Below, one piece after another: positions 51,965 through 60,800 of a stretch of DNA of 64,000 bases (position 1 is the first letter of the stretch; each line of letters starts with the position of its first letter). The notes beneath the pieces are model-generated. The model ran no database searches. It was not told the origin of the DNA and was given only the letters and a program-made list of their open reading frames with translations. The translations under genes and the position numbers were made by a program. Source of the stretch: JBMYTN01 sp049604415 (GTDB lineage: Bacteria; Pseudomonadota; Alphaproteobacteria; Rhodospirillales; Rhodospirillaceae); NCBI GenBank assembly GCA_049604415.1, contig JBMYTN010000008.1, positions 1 to 64,000 of the forward strand, in the 5' to 3' direction.

Positions 51965-53056
51965 TTATTGCAAGGTCAACGACGCTTCCCGGAGCTTATA
52001 GACAAGTTCCGCATCAACTTGGGGGGTGGGCGGATCCTGCGGCGCTGGCGATGGGGATGCCGGAGCGGCCTCTAAAACCGTAATCAACGCAATGATATAG
52101 ACGTAATCCGGGGCCTCTACCATCACCAATTGGACGTTGGACCTGGCTTGGTCTGTTAAGCATTCGCCAAGACCCTCCGGCAGCCTGGTCATGGTGTCGG
52201 TGGCAATGGCCTCCGAAAAGCTGCCTTCACATTGCGCGGCAAAACTGCCCAACTGGTCGCGCATCAACATCCGCTTATCCACCGACCGATCAAACCGACC
52301 CATGATGAATTTCGACAAGCCAATGCTGCCGGTCAGATAGGGCGATTCTTCATGGAAGCCCTCCGCCCGGCGCTCTTCCTCGGTCTGGATGCGAATGGGA
52401 ATACCCGCTTCGGCGAACAGGTTGACCGCAACAGGAACCATTTCCAGGCGGACCAAACGACCGCTGGTGGCCGTATTCGCCCCACGCCCCGCATTATTGG
52501 CCGCACCGGCTTGTTGTCGCGGTGTGCCAAAGGAGGGGGATCCGCCCCTCCCTGGATTGTTGTTTGAAAAGGCCACGCTTTGTTGATGAGCACAGCGCTG
52601 CAACAGAGGCAAAGCCTTGAAGGTGTTGGTGAGGTTGAACGTAAAACGCTCTGCGCCAGTCCGGACCGTCAAGCGTTGGCCCTTGCGCAGCAACGGGACA
52701 TGGCGGCCAAAGGACCGGGAAAAGACAAACACCCCATTCTCGCCAATTTCGGAGGCGACACCCGCATACCAGGGGCTGCGGTCGACCCGCCACTCTACGT
52801 CATATTGCGCTCCGTCGGGAATGTTCCATTCAGAGTTATAAAACGTAAAGCCGCCATCGCCACTAAAGTAGTTCACAAATCCCAGCTCAATGTTGCTCCG
52901 ATACATGGCGCTCATTTGGCAGAAGCCGGTATTCTCGCCCGCACCAACAACCTGCATCTGCCATCCATAGATCTCGATGGTGTCTTGAGCGGACGCGGCC
53001 CCACCCCCAACACCACACAGTCCGACGACACCTAAGACAGCAAGAAGTTTGCGCAT
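51965..53056 (-). CDS. Exported protein of unknown function, paralogue A
   Basis: 363 residues with a Sec signal (KLLAVLGVVGLCGVGGGAASA-Q). The mature part shares a pattern with the next gene: GWQMQVVGAGENTGFCQMS versus GWRIEVAQPGELAGFCQIS, then VEWRVD-x-x-PW, LLRCA/LQRCA and VDKRMLMRDQ versus VDKRELLRSQ. Conserved Cys residues (GFCQ, QRCA, AQCEGSF) suggest disulfides. The start of each mature protein looks like invasion-associated-locus-B-type proteins, but the match is weak. A Gly/Asn/Ala-rich linker lies at about 165-195. No enzyme motif. It has its own promoter, shared in sequence with paralogue B. Confidence 0.72.
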   Translation of the reverse strand: MRKLLAVLGVVGLCGVGGGAASAQDTIEIYGWQMQVVGAGENTGFCQMSAMYRSNIELGFVNYFSGDGGFTFYNSEWNIPDGAQYDVEWRVDRSPWYAGVASEIGENGVFVFSRSFGRHVPLLRKGQRLTVRTGAERFTFNLTNTFKALPLLQRCAHQQSVAFSNNNPGRGGSPSFGTPRQQAGAANNAGRGANTATSGRLVRLEMVPVAVNLFAEAGIPIRIQTEEERRAEGFHEESPYLTGSIGLSKFIMGRFDRSVDKRMLMRDQLGSFAAQCEGSFSEAIATDTMTRLPEGLGECLTDQARSNVQLVMVEAPDYVYIIALITVLEAAPASPSPAPQDPPTPQVDAELVYKLREASLTLQ

Positions 53057-53092
53057 CGCATCTCATCCCAATCTAAACCTGCCGGAAAGGAG

Positions 53093-53121
53093 AGGGTAAA
53101 ACTGTCGCCGGAACGCGACAA
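53093..53121 (-). promoter_or_regulatory. Sigma70-like promoter of paralogue A, conserved with paralogue B
   Basis: On the minus strand, TTGTCG is followed 17 bp later by TACCCT, 37 bp before the ATG. The same two boxes and the same 17-bp spacing lie upstream of paralogue B (54438-54466), with a 12-bp identity (CAGTTTTACCCT) around the -10 box. Confidence 0.6.
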
Positions 53122-53349
53122 CCTAATTATGCCGTGCACAAAAACTTTAAATATATCTCAAAGTGGAGCTTTTTCTGCCAACCACCTGACTTTTGGTTGT
53201 TTTTTGCCCAGCGGGGTCGATAAATCGAACATAATCCGCTGCCATGCCAAACCCGCAGACACGGACCAAACCCGGTGCCAAAGCGTCCCTAGTAAAGACT
53301 CGGCGAGCGGGTTTGGATCCCATGCTATCTCGCGCTTTTTGCCAGTGTT

Positions 53350-54402
53350 TCAAAGTTTGAGTGAGGCTGCGAGCAACCGACTGCCAAAATCCGTATCATT
53401 GAGAATAAATATTGTATCAGTTTGGGTTTTTACTCTGTGAGTACTCAATATTATTAGATAGGTATGCTCGTCAATATCAACCGCAATAAACTGGCTGTTA
53501 GATCCAACCGAATCTTTTATGCACAACACCCTTCCGAGAGGCAACTTACTCTTACGATCCAATTCGAGTTCTTGGGTGGGAACGCTATGGCAAGACTCGG
53601 CCCGACCGTACATTTGTGACCGAAGCAATTCCCGCTTATCAACAGGACTTGGAACGCGAATGGCCATGAACATGGATAGCCCGGCCCAACCACCAATCGC
53701 TGGATTTCGCGGATTGCGCTCTGAGATGAATTGATGATCATCGGATTTGAAGATGATTGGAATATTCGCCGCACCAAAAAGTTCAACCATATGGTGGGCT
53801 GTTTCCAACCGCACGGCTTGAACCGAGGCCCCATACTGCGGCCCACGCTTTTTGTTTCCTGTGTCATGACCAGGAGCGTGGATCACCTCCGTCGGGTCTC
53901 CAGGATTGAGCAGATTGATAACATTCCTCTTTTGCGCGCAACGCAACAACAAGGTCAGCGCTTCAGATAGGCCCTCAAGTTCAAAAGAAAAGCTGTCCTT
54001 ATCGGACTTTATTGTTAGCTGTTGGCCTTCGAGTAAGAAAGGGATCAACTGCATAAAAGAAAGAGTGAAAGTAAAGTTTACTTTTTCATAGACTGTCACA
54101 GCCTGTGCGGGAAACCAAGGACCGTCATCAACACGCCATTCCATTTCATACCGAATACCCGCCGGTACAGTCTCATCAGCAGTCGTGAACTTGAAACCGC
54201 CCGGACCATCAAAAAAGAGCAGGAAACGGGCCTCAATCGCATTGCCGACGGGTTTAGATATTTGGCAGAACCCCGCAAGCTCACCGGGTTGGGCGACTTC
54301 AATACGCCAGCCATCATGTTCAACGACCGTGTCTGGTGTTGCTTCAACGGGCCCTGAACCGATCAAGCAAAGCAAACTCGTGATGGCGATAATTCTGCGC
54401 AT
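53350..54402 (-). CDS. Exported protein of unknown function, paralogue B
   Basis: 350 residues from MRRIIAITSLLCLIG (GGGG about 9 nt upstream; TTG and GTG codons just upstream are less likely). Signal peptide ends near PVEA-TPDT. Paralogous to the preceding gene over its whole length (GFCQIS, MEWRVDDGPWF, LLLRCAQKRN, VDKRELLRSQ). Cys positions GFCQ, LRCA, ESCHSV and VLCIKD recur. Function unknown; no enzymatic motif. Confidence 0.72.
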   Translation of the reverse strand: MRRIIAITSLLCLIGSGPVEATPDTVVEHDGWRIEVAQPGELAGFCQISKPVGNAIEARFLLFFDGPGGFKFTTADETVPAGIRYEMEWRVDDGPWFPAQAVTVYEKVNFTFTLSFMQLIPFLLEGQQLTIKSDKDSFSFELEGLSEALTLLLRCAQKRNVINLLNPGDPTEVIHAPGHDTGNKKRGPQYGASVQAVRLETAHHMVELFGAANIPIIFKSDDHQFISERNPRNPAIGGWAGLSMFMAIRVPSPVDKRELLRSQMYGRAESCHSVPTQELELDRKSKLPLGRVLCIKDSVGSNSQFIAVDIDEHTYLIILSTHRVKTQTDTIFILNDTDFGSRLLAASLKL

Positions 54403-54437
54403 GGACACCAACCCCTACCAAAGCGAAGAAACACCTT

Positions 54438-54466
54438 AGGGTAAAACTGGGGTTCAAACGCAACAA
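54438..54466 (-). promoter_or_regulatory. Sigma70-like promoter of paralogue B
   Basis: TTGTTG, 17-bp spacer, TACCCT on the minus strand, ending 36 bp before the ATG; same design as upstream of paralogue A. Confidence 0.6.
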
Positions 54467-54509
54467 TTTTTCTTTTCCAAGCCCCTGTTCAATTCTCTCG
54501 GAACAGGTT

Positions 54510-55595
54510 CTAAACCGCCCAATTGCGGGCTGGCTTCGCGTCGGCGGCTTCTAGCTTCGCCATATAGGCCTTGAGCATTGCCGTGCCGTTCTTGCCCTGA
54601 ATGTCCAAACTGCCAGCCCAGAGCTTGGCGATGTTCGGCATTGCTTCGGCCCAGGCTTCCCGGTCCGCTTGCGACAGATCGACAATGGTCCCACCGCCCT
54701 CCAGGAAAGCCTGTTCCGCAACCGCAGCCCGGCGCATGGCCTCTTCCGCCAGCCGGTCCCGATAGGCCAAGGCCGCCTTGCGGATCGCGCCTTGGATCTC
54801 GGGGCTCAATCCATCCCAAAAGGCTGCATTGGCGGTCAGGGTCTTGGTGTTGACCGCCCCCAGATTGGCCCGGAGCATATGCGGGGCAACCTCAGCCACA
54901 CCGAATGTCCGGGCCGCCTCGGCCCACAACATGGCAGCATCGGCTTTGCCCGCCGTGATCATCTCGGTGAATTTGGTCAACCCGCCGCGCTGACCGGAAG
55001 CACCCCGCACCCCTTCCAAATAGCGCAGATTATAGCCCGCCCCGGCAATCTTCAGCCCGGAAAGGTCGGCAATCCCAGCCACCGGCACCTTGCTGAACAC
55101 CTGATAGGAATTCAGCACCACACCGGTGGTCAAATAGACTTGGCCCTGGGCGGCGAATTCCTCGGCCATATCCGGGAATTCCTGGGCGATCTCGTCCACC
55201 GCTTTGGCGACAATCCGAGCGTCCGAGGACACAAAAGGGGTGACGGCGGCAATGGCCTGGCTCGGCAATTTGGAGGCATGAAAGATCGTGGTGACCACGC
55301 CGAGATCACCTTTGCCCTGGCGCATGCCCTCCAGCACCCCCCGGGGTTTCACCACCGAGCCGCCATATTCTTCTTGCCAGACAAAGGGGTCCGCCCCGAT
55401 CTCGGCCAGGTTCTTATTGATCTCGGGCAACAGGAAACCGGACATCTCCTTGACCCACATCGCCTTGGCCGGATAGCCGTCCAGGGCAATGACCGGCGCT
55501 GAGGCCTTGGGCCGCGCAGGCCTACCCAAGGCCATCCCAACACAGGCGGCAGCACCGGTTCCCAACAGCGTCCGACGCGATATTTTCCCGGTCAT
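54510..55595 (-). CDS. TRAP transporter substrate-binding protein (DctP-like), orphan
   Basis: 361 residues from MTGKISRRTLLGTG, favoured because GGGGA lies 8-9 nt upstream; other ATG codons at 55610 and 55622 are open. The N-terminus has a twin-Arg-like SRRTLLG signal ending near PKAS-A. The DctP fold is visible in VLEGMRQGKGDLGVVTT, LSGLKIAGAG, TKFTEMITAGKADAAMLW and SPEIQGAIRKAAL. No DctQ or DctM gene is near. It is divergent from a SiaA-type sensor phosphatase, so it could feed a ligand signal to that sensor; inference. Confidence 0.82.
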   Translation of the reverse strand: MTGKISRRTLLGTGAAACVGMALGRPARPKASAPVIALDGYPAKAMWVKEMSGFLLPEINKNLAEIGADPFVWQEEYGGSVVKPRGVLEGMRQGKGDLGVVTTIFHASKLPSQAIAAVTPFVSSDARIVAKAVDEIAQEFPDMAEEFAAQGQVYLTTGVVLNSYQVFSKVPVAGIADLSGLKIAGAGYNLRYLEGVRGASGQRGGLTKFTEMITAGKADAAMLWAEAARTFGVAEVAPHMLRANLGAVNTKTLTANAAFWDGLSPEIQGAIRKAALAYRDRLAEEAMRRAAVAEQAFLEGGGTIVDLSQADREAWAEAMPNIAKLWAGSLDIQGKNGTAMLKAYMAKLEAADAKPARNWAV

Positions 55596-55771
55596 TCCGT
55601 TTATCCCCATGACATCCAGCATTTAAATGTCCATGTCCAAAGCCAGGACAAGACGAATTGGTGTCCCGGCGCGCCCCAATACCATCAGATCCGAACCGAA
55701 ATACACCCAGATATTCGGCGTTATGGACGGGTTTCGCAACCTCCGAAAGGTCGTAGGCAGAGGTATAGGCA

Positions 55772-58201
55772 ATGCCCAGCTTCTTCAGAAGTATCCGAGG
55801 CCGCATGATCCTCGCCGGTGGCTTCGTGTTTTTTGTTGCTGCCTTCGCCGCCCTGTTTGCCATTTCCCGCTTCGTTTCCAGCGCTGAATCCTTGGGCGGT
55901 CTGGTCCGGCAAAGCATCCCTATCGTGGAGAATGCCCGCCTGCTGGACGGATCCGTACAGCGTTTTGTCCGACTGGCCATTGAAGCCTCCGAAGCCGCCT
56001 CGCCCTTAGACCAACGCCGGATCCAAGCCGAAGCCGTTGCGGCCTGGACCGAAACCCGACGCCTGGCCGACAGCCTATCCACTTTGGCCAAGGAAGCCGA
56101 GGACAGCTCCGTCGATGAAATCATCGAGGCCTTGCACAGCCAGTTTTTCCGGCTCGACACGGCAACGGCCAATTTCCTGAAAGCTGAGGACGCCGAGTTT
56201 CAGATCATCCACACCCTGCGCAAAGAATTGGAGGACATGCGGGCGCAGACCTCGGCCCTAAAGGATATGGCCGGATTTGACCTGTCGATGACCTTCGATG
56301 ACATGTTGAGCGCGGAAACAGTGCCGCAAAGCGATGTCGAGCGGCTGGTGGACTTTGATTTCAAGCGGTTCCAATACAGCCTGGAGATCGACCTAAGCTT
56401 GGCGGAAATCCTCCATATCCTAAGCATTCTGCCCCATGCGGAGGGCGCATCACGCCTGGAAGCCTATCAAACCGCCTATGTCCGCCATCTGAACAATCTC
56501 TACCGGGATTTTGGCACCGTCACGGCCCAGGCCACCGGTGCGCCAGCGATTGTCAGCCTTCTGGAGGGCTGGGGCACGGGGCCGTCCAATGTGTTTGATC
56601 GCCGCCGCGAGGTGATCGTCTTGGAGCAACAGTTGATCGATGCGCGCCGGGCCTTCCGGTTTCAGTCAGAGGCCCTGATCGCCACCAGCCACCGCTTGGC
56701 TGGGACCTTGGTCGACAGCACCGTCGATGAAATCATGGTCATCGAAACCACTGTGGACCAAAGCCGAATCGTGACCATCCTTTTGCTGATCTTTGCCTTT
56801 GTCAGCGCCTTCCTCGTCGGCTGGCATTTGGTTCTAAAAGGTATTGTCCGCCCCATCGCCAAAGTCGAAACCACCATGGGCCAAATCGCCGGTGGCGATG
56901 TCTCCGCCCCTTTGCCCGCCGAAACCAATGACGAGGTCGGCAAAATGGTCCAAGCGCTCAGCCGCTTGCGGGACTATGTCGCCCGGGTGGTCGACGCCGA
57001 AGAAGCCGTGCGGCAAAAAACCAACCTGCTCCAAGGGGTGCTCGCCAGCCTCAATCAAGGTGTCGTGGCCTGTGACAAGGACCTGAAGGTCATCATCCAC
57101 AATCAGCGCTTCCTCGATCTGCATCAGTATCCCAAGGAGCTGGTCTTTGAGGGTCAGGATTTCCCAGAGCTGCTCCATCACGACATTGCCCGGCAAGAAT
57201 ATGGCTATAGCAGCATCAATGATCTGCTTGATGAGCTGAACGACCGCGCCGAAAGCCCGGACCCCCACCATTATGAGCGGTTGCGGCCCAATGGGGTGTA
57301 TCTGGATGTTCGAGGCGGACCACTGCCCGATGGCGGCTTTGTTTCAGCGGCCACCGATATTTCCTTGCGTAAGGAGGCGGAGCGAAAGCTGGCGGAAGCG
57401 CATAAGCAGATCACCGCCTCCATTGAATATGCCAGCATCATTCAACGCTCCCTTCTGGTCAGCAATCAGGCCCGCTTTGCCCTGCTCGGCCCCCATTTCG
57501 TCATTTGGGAGCCCCGCAATGTGGTCGGCGGTGATGTTTATTGGGTCCGGTCCTGGGGCGGGGGCGTCCTGGTTGGCTTGGGCGATTGTACCGGCCATGG
57601 GGTGCCCGGAGCGTTCGTAACGCTGATTGCGACCTCGGCTTTGGATTTGGCCCTGCCGATGATCGAGCCAGGAGACGTCGCCGCCCTGATGCGCCAAGTG
57701 CATCTCAATATCCAGTCCCTGTTAGGGCAGGATATGGCAAACAGCCTGTCCAATGATGGCATGGATGCGGGCTTCCTCTATTTGCCGACGGGCTCTGACC
57801 AGATCCGCTATTGCGGGGCCAACATGCCGTTATTTCTGGTTGCCAACGGGGCCGTGGAGCAAATCAAGGGGACCCGCTACGGTGTCGGCTATAGCGATGT
57901 TCCCGAAACCCATCACTATGGGGAAAACATCCTTGATCGGACTCGGTATGACGCATTGGTGATGGCCAGCGACGGGATTTTCGATCAAATTGGTGGGCCA
58001 CGCAAAAAAGGGTTTGGCAAACAAAGACTTATGGAAGTCCTTGCCGATGCATCCCATGAGCCGTTAGACAGGGTCGGAGAAAAAACCCTGGCCGCGTTAA
58101 CGGCTTACCAAGGGGATTGCCGCAGGTTGGACGATGTGTCCGCAATAGGTTTAAGCTGCAGAGCTGACACGGAACTTCTTTCCGAGAAGGATCATGCCTG
58201 A
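55772..58201 (+). CDS. siaA: SiaA-like sensor phosphatase (periplasmic sensor, HAMP, PAS, PP2C)
   Basis: 809 residues. An N-terminal helix (about 10-32) and a second (about 330-355) bracket a roughly 295-residue helical periplasmic sensor; HAMP (about 355-410) and PAS (about 425-535, LNQGVVACDKDLKVIIHNQRFLDL) follow. The C-terminal SpoIIE/PP2C domain (about 545-790) shows the Asp motifs GGDVYWVR, GDCTGHGVPGA and MASDGIFDQ that bind Mn2+. In Pseudomonas SiaA dephosphorylates SiaC. The stop overlaps the siaB start (TGATG). It reads away from the TRAP binding protein. Confidence 0.9.
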   Translation: MPSFFRSIRGRMILAGGFVFFVAAFAALFAISRFVSSAESLGGLVRQSIPIVENARLLDGSVQRFVRLAIEASEAASPLDQRRIQAEAVAAWTETRRLADSLSTLAKEAEDSSVDEIIEALHSQFFRLDTATANFLKAEDAEFQIIHTLRKELEDMRAQTSALKDMAGFDLSMTFDDMLSAETVPQSDVERLVDFDFKRFQYSLEIDLSLAEILHILSILPHAEGASRLEAYQTAYVRHLNNLYRDFGTVTAQATGAPAIVSLLEGWGTGPSNVFDRRREVIVLEQQLIDARRAFRFQSEALIATSHRLAGTLVDSTVDEIMVIETTVDQSRIVTILLLIFAFVSAFLVGWHLVLKGIVRPIAKVETTMGQIAGGDVSAPLPAETNDEVGKMVQALSRLRDYVARVVDAEEAVRQKTNLLQGVLASLNQGVVACDKDLKVIIHNQRFLDLHQYPKELVFEGQDFPELLHHDIARQEYGYSSINDLLDELNDRAESPDPHHYERLRPNGVYLDVRGGPLPDGGFVSAATDISLRKEAERKLAEAHKQITASIEYASIIQRSLLVSNQARFALLGPHFVIWEPRNVVGGDVYWVRSWGGGVLVGLGDCTGHGVPGAFVTLIATSALDLALPMIEPGDVAALMRQVHLNIQSLLGQDMANSLSNDGMDAGFLYLPTGSDQIRYCGANMPLFLVANGAVEQIKGTRYGVGYSDVPETHHYGENILDRTRYDALVMASDGIFDQIGGPRKKGFGKQRLMEVLADASHEPLDRVGEKTLAALTAYQGDCRRLDDVSAIGLSCRADTELLSEKDHA

Positions 58202-58746
58202 TGCATTTGCATAGTATCTATAACGACATGGTGTCCGATGGGATCTCGTTCTGTTTTACGGGGTTCATGTCGGAAGAAATGCTGTTGGGTGTCGGCGCGA
58301 CCCTGAAAAAGAAGATGCAGTTGGAATCCATTGAACATATGACCTCCAAAAGCATGTTCTCTTTGTTTGTGGAAATGGTTCAAAACGTTATTCGCTATTC
58401 TGCCGAATATCAGTTCGCCCCGGCAGAACCGGTGGACATTGATTTGCGTTACGGCATTTTGTCGATTGGCGTGCGTGACGGGCAGCATTTTGTCGCCTGT
58501 GGCAATCTGATCAAAGATGAAGACGTGCCGCGCCTGTCGAAGAATTTGCAGCATATTCAGACGCTGGAAAAAGATGATCTGAAAAAGCTCTACAAAGCCA
58601 CCTTGAAAGGCGATGTACCAGAAGGCAGCAAGGGGGCCGGTGTCGGCTTTATGGAGATCGCCCGACGGGCCAGCGGCGGCTTCACGTTTGATTTTGTGCC
58701 CGATAAAGACGGCAAGCACTTTTTCACCATTTCAGCCTTTCTGTGA
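58201..58746 (+). CDS. siaB: SiaB-family kinase
   Basis: 181 residues. The GHKL-like features are the N-box EMVQNVIRYSAEY and the G-box KGAGVGFMEIARRAS. It opens MHLHSIYNDMVSDGISFCFTGFMSEEM, typical of SiaB/DUF6272 proteins that phosphorylate SiaC on Thr or Ser. The start overlaps the siaA stop by one base, and the siaC gene follows 8 bp after its stop. Confidence 0.9.
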   Translation: MHLHSIYNDMVSDGISFCFTGFMSEEMLLGVGATLKKKMQLESIEHMTSKSMFSLFVEMVQNVIRYSAEYQFAPAEPVDIDLRYGILSIGVRDGQHFVACGNLIKDEDVPRLSKNLQHIQTLEKDDLKKLYKATLKGDVPEGSKGAGVGFMEIARRASGGFTFDFVPDKDGKHFFTISAFL

Positions 58747-58754
58747 GACAGTCC

Positions 58755-59150
58755 ATGGACGCCGCCCACGTCATCATCCCAGAGGATGATCCCTGTCCCG
58801 GCATTGATTTCAATTATGCCGAGAATATTTTTTCCATTACAGGGATGTGCTATCCGGAAAACACCCGAACCTTTTTTGATCCGGTCCTCAAGCCGTTCCT
58901 GGCCCATCTGGCCGCCCAAGACGGCACCCAAATCACCTTTAAAATGTCCGTCTCCTATTTCAATAGCAGCGCGTCTCGGGTCTTGGCTGAGATTTTTGAT
59001 GCCTTGGAGGCCTGCGCCAAGGCGGGCAACACGGTCTTGGTACTGTGGTGCTATGAAGAAGACGATGACAATATGAAGGAGCTGGCGGAGGACTTCGAAG
59101 AAGACTTTGAGGCCGCCACCTTTGAAACCCGCGAAGTGCCGATAGACTAA
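58755..59150 (+). CDS. siaC: SiaC-family regulatory phosphoprotein
   Basis: 131 residues from MDAAHVIIPEDD; a GTG overlapping the siaB stop at 58743 is an alternative. The DUF1987 pattern is clear: SITGMCYPENTRTFFDPVLKP and KMSVSYFNSSASRVLAEIFDAL, in which Ser/Thr in the NSSAS stretch occupy the region of the usual phospho-site. The acidic tail EEDFEAATFETREVPID is typical. SiaC switches a downstream target, SiaD in Pseudomonas; no SiaD-like diguanylate cyclase is in this window. The next gene converges and overlaps its last four bases. Confidence 0.9.
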   Translation: MDAAHVIIPEDDPCPGIDFNYAENIFSITGMCYPENTRTFFDPVLKPFLAHLAAQDGTQITFKMSVSYFNSSASRVLAEIFDALEACAKAGNTVLVLWCYEEDDDNMKELAEDFEEDFEAATFETREVPID

Positions 59151-59467
59151 GGATTTTTGGCCCGCATCGCTGTGGCCAAAGGCACCTCTTCGGTGTCCTG
59201 ACATTCCGGATCGCCTTCGCAGGACGCCGCCATCACCGAGAGCGTCTCAAAGGTCAAAACCACTCTCCGGCCGATCAAATCATCCTGCTCGCACAAATCA
59301 AAATCCGCCATGACCTCAAACGGTTTGCCGTCTGCATCGGTCAAAGTCAGGTAGCAGGCGATGTCGCCATAGACCGTTTGCTGGAGCGTGCCGGTCTCCT
59401 GCGCCATAGCGACAGTCGGGAGGCCCAGCGTCAAAGCGCCAAAGAGCGTCAGGAAAACACGCAACAT
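59147..59467 (-). CDS. Small exported protein, 106 residues
   Basis: From MLRVFLTLFGALTLGLPTVAMA, a good Sec signal with cleavage near AMA-QETG; the longer frame upstream has no signal. The mature part has two Cys pairs (IACYLTL, FDLCEQDD, ASCEGDPECQDTEE) and looks like a disulfide-bonded small beta protein. No family recognised. It converges with siaC, their stops overlapping by four bases. Confidence 0.7.
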   Translation of the reverse strand: MLRVFLTLFGALTLGLPTVAMAQETGTLQQTVYGDIACYLTLTDADGKPFEVMADFDLCEQDDLIGRRVVLTFETLSVMAASCEGDPECQDTEEVPLATAMRAKNP

Positions 59468-59614
59468 GATCCAACCCCACCGATGAATAACAAGCACCAC
59501 CTTAACGCCTTTTGCAGCCTGCACGGAATGGTCATCGCGCTGCCTCAATCGACAAAGGTAAGAAAAATGTGGGGCTTCTTGACGCTTTAGGCAAAGCCCT
59601 GGTACACGGTAAGG

Positions 59615-59802
59615 GCTTGGTGTCCCAACGCCAAAGGCTGAGGCTTAAAAGGGAACCCGGTGCGCTGTACCCAACAGGGGGCCAATCCGGGGCTGTACCC
59701 GCAACTGTGAGCGAGAGGGCGGCTCAATATGCCACTGGGGGAAACCCTGGGAAGGCGAGCCAGAACCCAAAGACCGCGAGCCAGAAGACCTGCCAGGCAT
59801 TG
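59615..59802 (+). promoter_or_regulatory. Cobalamin riboswitch
   Basis: All main elements are present on the plus strand: the AAAAGGGAACCCGGTGCG block (59646-59663), CCGGGGCTGTACCCGCAACTGTGAGCG around 59687-59713, GCCACTGGG then CCTGGGAAGGCGAGCCAG (59731-59762), and the B12 box GAGCCAGAAGACCTGCCAGGC at 59778-59798. Downstream, a CCCCGAGGAGAT ribosome-binding region lies in a hairpin-prone stretch, so translation of the peptide gene is the likely control point. It regulates the metal ABC transporter operon. Confidence 0.95.
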
Positions 59803-59844
59803 TAAACCCTCTTTCACGGGGCGGGTGTCCCCGAGGAGATGACA

Positions 59845-59982
59845 ATGCCAGCCAAACAAACTGCGGCGGACCTCCGCCCTGAATTCAATCTCACCGCCGC
59901 CAGCACCTTGCATCATGTGATCGGGGCAGGCATCGCCTGCGCCGGGATCTGGGCCCTGATCGCCGCCACCATCGGCGTCTAA
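59845..59982 (+). CDS. Small membrane peptide (45 residues) under riboswitch control
   Basis: It reads M-P-A-K-Q-T-A-A-D-L and then N-L-T-A-A-S-T-L-H-H-V before one helix, IGAGIACAGIWALIAATIGV, at the C-terminus. A GAGGAGAT ribosome-binding site is 4-9 nt upstream of the ATG. It is the first open frame after the cobalamin riboswitch and 17 bp before the ATPase gene. The His-His pair before the helix could bind metal. It resembles small accessory subunits such as CbtB in size and placement, but not in sequence. Confidence 0.7.
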   Translation: MPAKQTAADLRPEFNLTAASTLHHVIGAGIACAGIWALIAATIGV

Positions 59983-59999
59983 GGCAGCCCACCCCCCTC

Positions 60000-60800
60000 A
60001 TGTCGCAAAACACTCTGCTGTCTGTGGCCGGGCTCACGCTCGGCTACAAGGATATTGCTGTCGTCCAAGAGGTGCGCTTTGCGCTGGCCAAGGGCGATGT
60101 GCTCGCCGTGGTCGGCCATAACGGGTCGGGCAAATCCACTCTGGTGCGCACCCTGTTGGGGTCCCTGCCCCCCCTGGCCGGTCGGCTGGACTGGCCAAAC
60201 GGCAAGCCGCGTTCCATCGCCTATCTGGGCCAGCGCAGCGACTTCGACACCCGCTTCCCGATCCGGGTCCGGGATTTGGCCGCCATGGGGTCCTGGTCCG
60301 ATCTCAGCTTTTTGGGCCATGTGGACAAGCAATCCCAAGCCATGGTCGCCATGGCCCTGGAGCGGACCGGGATCGCCGACATCGCCTCCATGCCGCTGCA
60401 CAAACTGTCTGCCGGGCAATTGCAGCGGGCCTTGTTCGCCCGCACCATGGTCCAGGATGCGCCCTTGATCCTGTTGGATGAGCCCTTCACGGCGGTGGAT
60501 CAATCCACCGAGGCCGCCCTGCTGGGTCTGATCGACGATTGGTCCGCCGAGGGCCGCACGATCTTGTTGGTCCTGCATGACCTTTCCGCCGTGCTACAGC
60601 ATTGCACGGCTGCGCTTCTCCTCGGCAAGGGCATGGCCCGTTTCGGCCCGCCCAAGGAGGTCCTGACTCCGCAAAACCTTGTCGATCAAGGCTATATGTC
60701 CGCCGGACAAGCGGCCTGGATCGAAGGCATGATCACCGGCGGACAAGGGGGCAACCAGAACGCTGGTACCGGGGATGCCAAGGGATCCGGCCATGTTTGA
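60000..60800 (+). CDS. Metal ABC transporter ATP-binding protein (ZnuC/TroB family)
   Basis: 266 residues. Walker A GHNGSGKST (39-47), Q-loop YLGQRSDFDTRFP, signature LSAGQLQRALFARTM, Walker B PLILLDEPFTAVD and switch His in LVLHDLSA. The Q-loop RSDFDTRFPIRV form is typical of the zinc/manganese cluster A-I transporters. It overlaps the permease by eight bases. Riboswitch control suggests cobalt as substrate; the family usually imports Zn, Mn or Fe. Confidence 0.92.
   Translation: MSQNTLLSVAGLTLGYKDIAVVQEVRFALAKGDVLAVVGHNGSGKSTLVRTLLGSLPPLAGRLDWPNGKPRSIAYLGQRSDFDTRFPIRVRDLAAMGSWSDLSFLGHVDKQSQAMVAMALERTGIADIASMPLHKLSAGQLQRALFARTMVQDAPLILLDEPFTAVDQSTEAALLGLIDDWSAEGRTILLVLHDLSAVLQHCTAALLLGKGMARFGPPKEVLTPQNLVDQGYMSAGQAAWIEGMITGGQGGNQNAGTGDAKGSGHV

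Noticed and set aside
59587..59916. 109-codon minus-strand frame through the riboswitch
   Set aside because: Antisense to a clear cobalamin riboswitch; no protein features.
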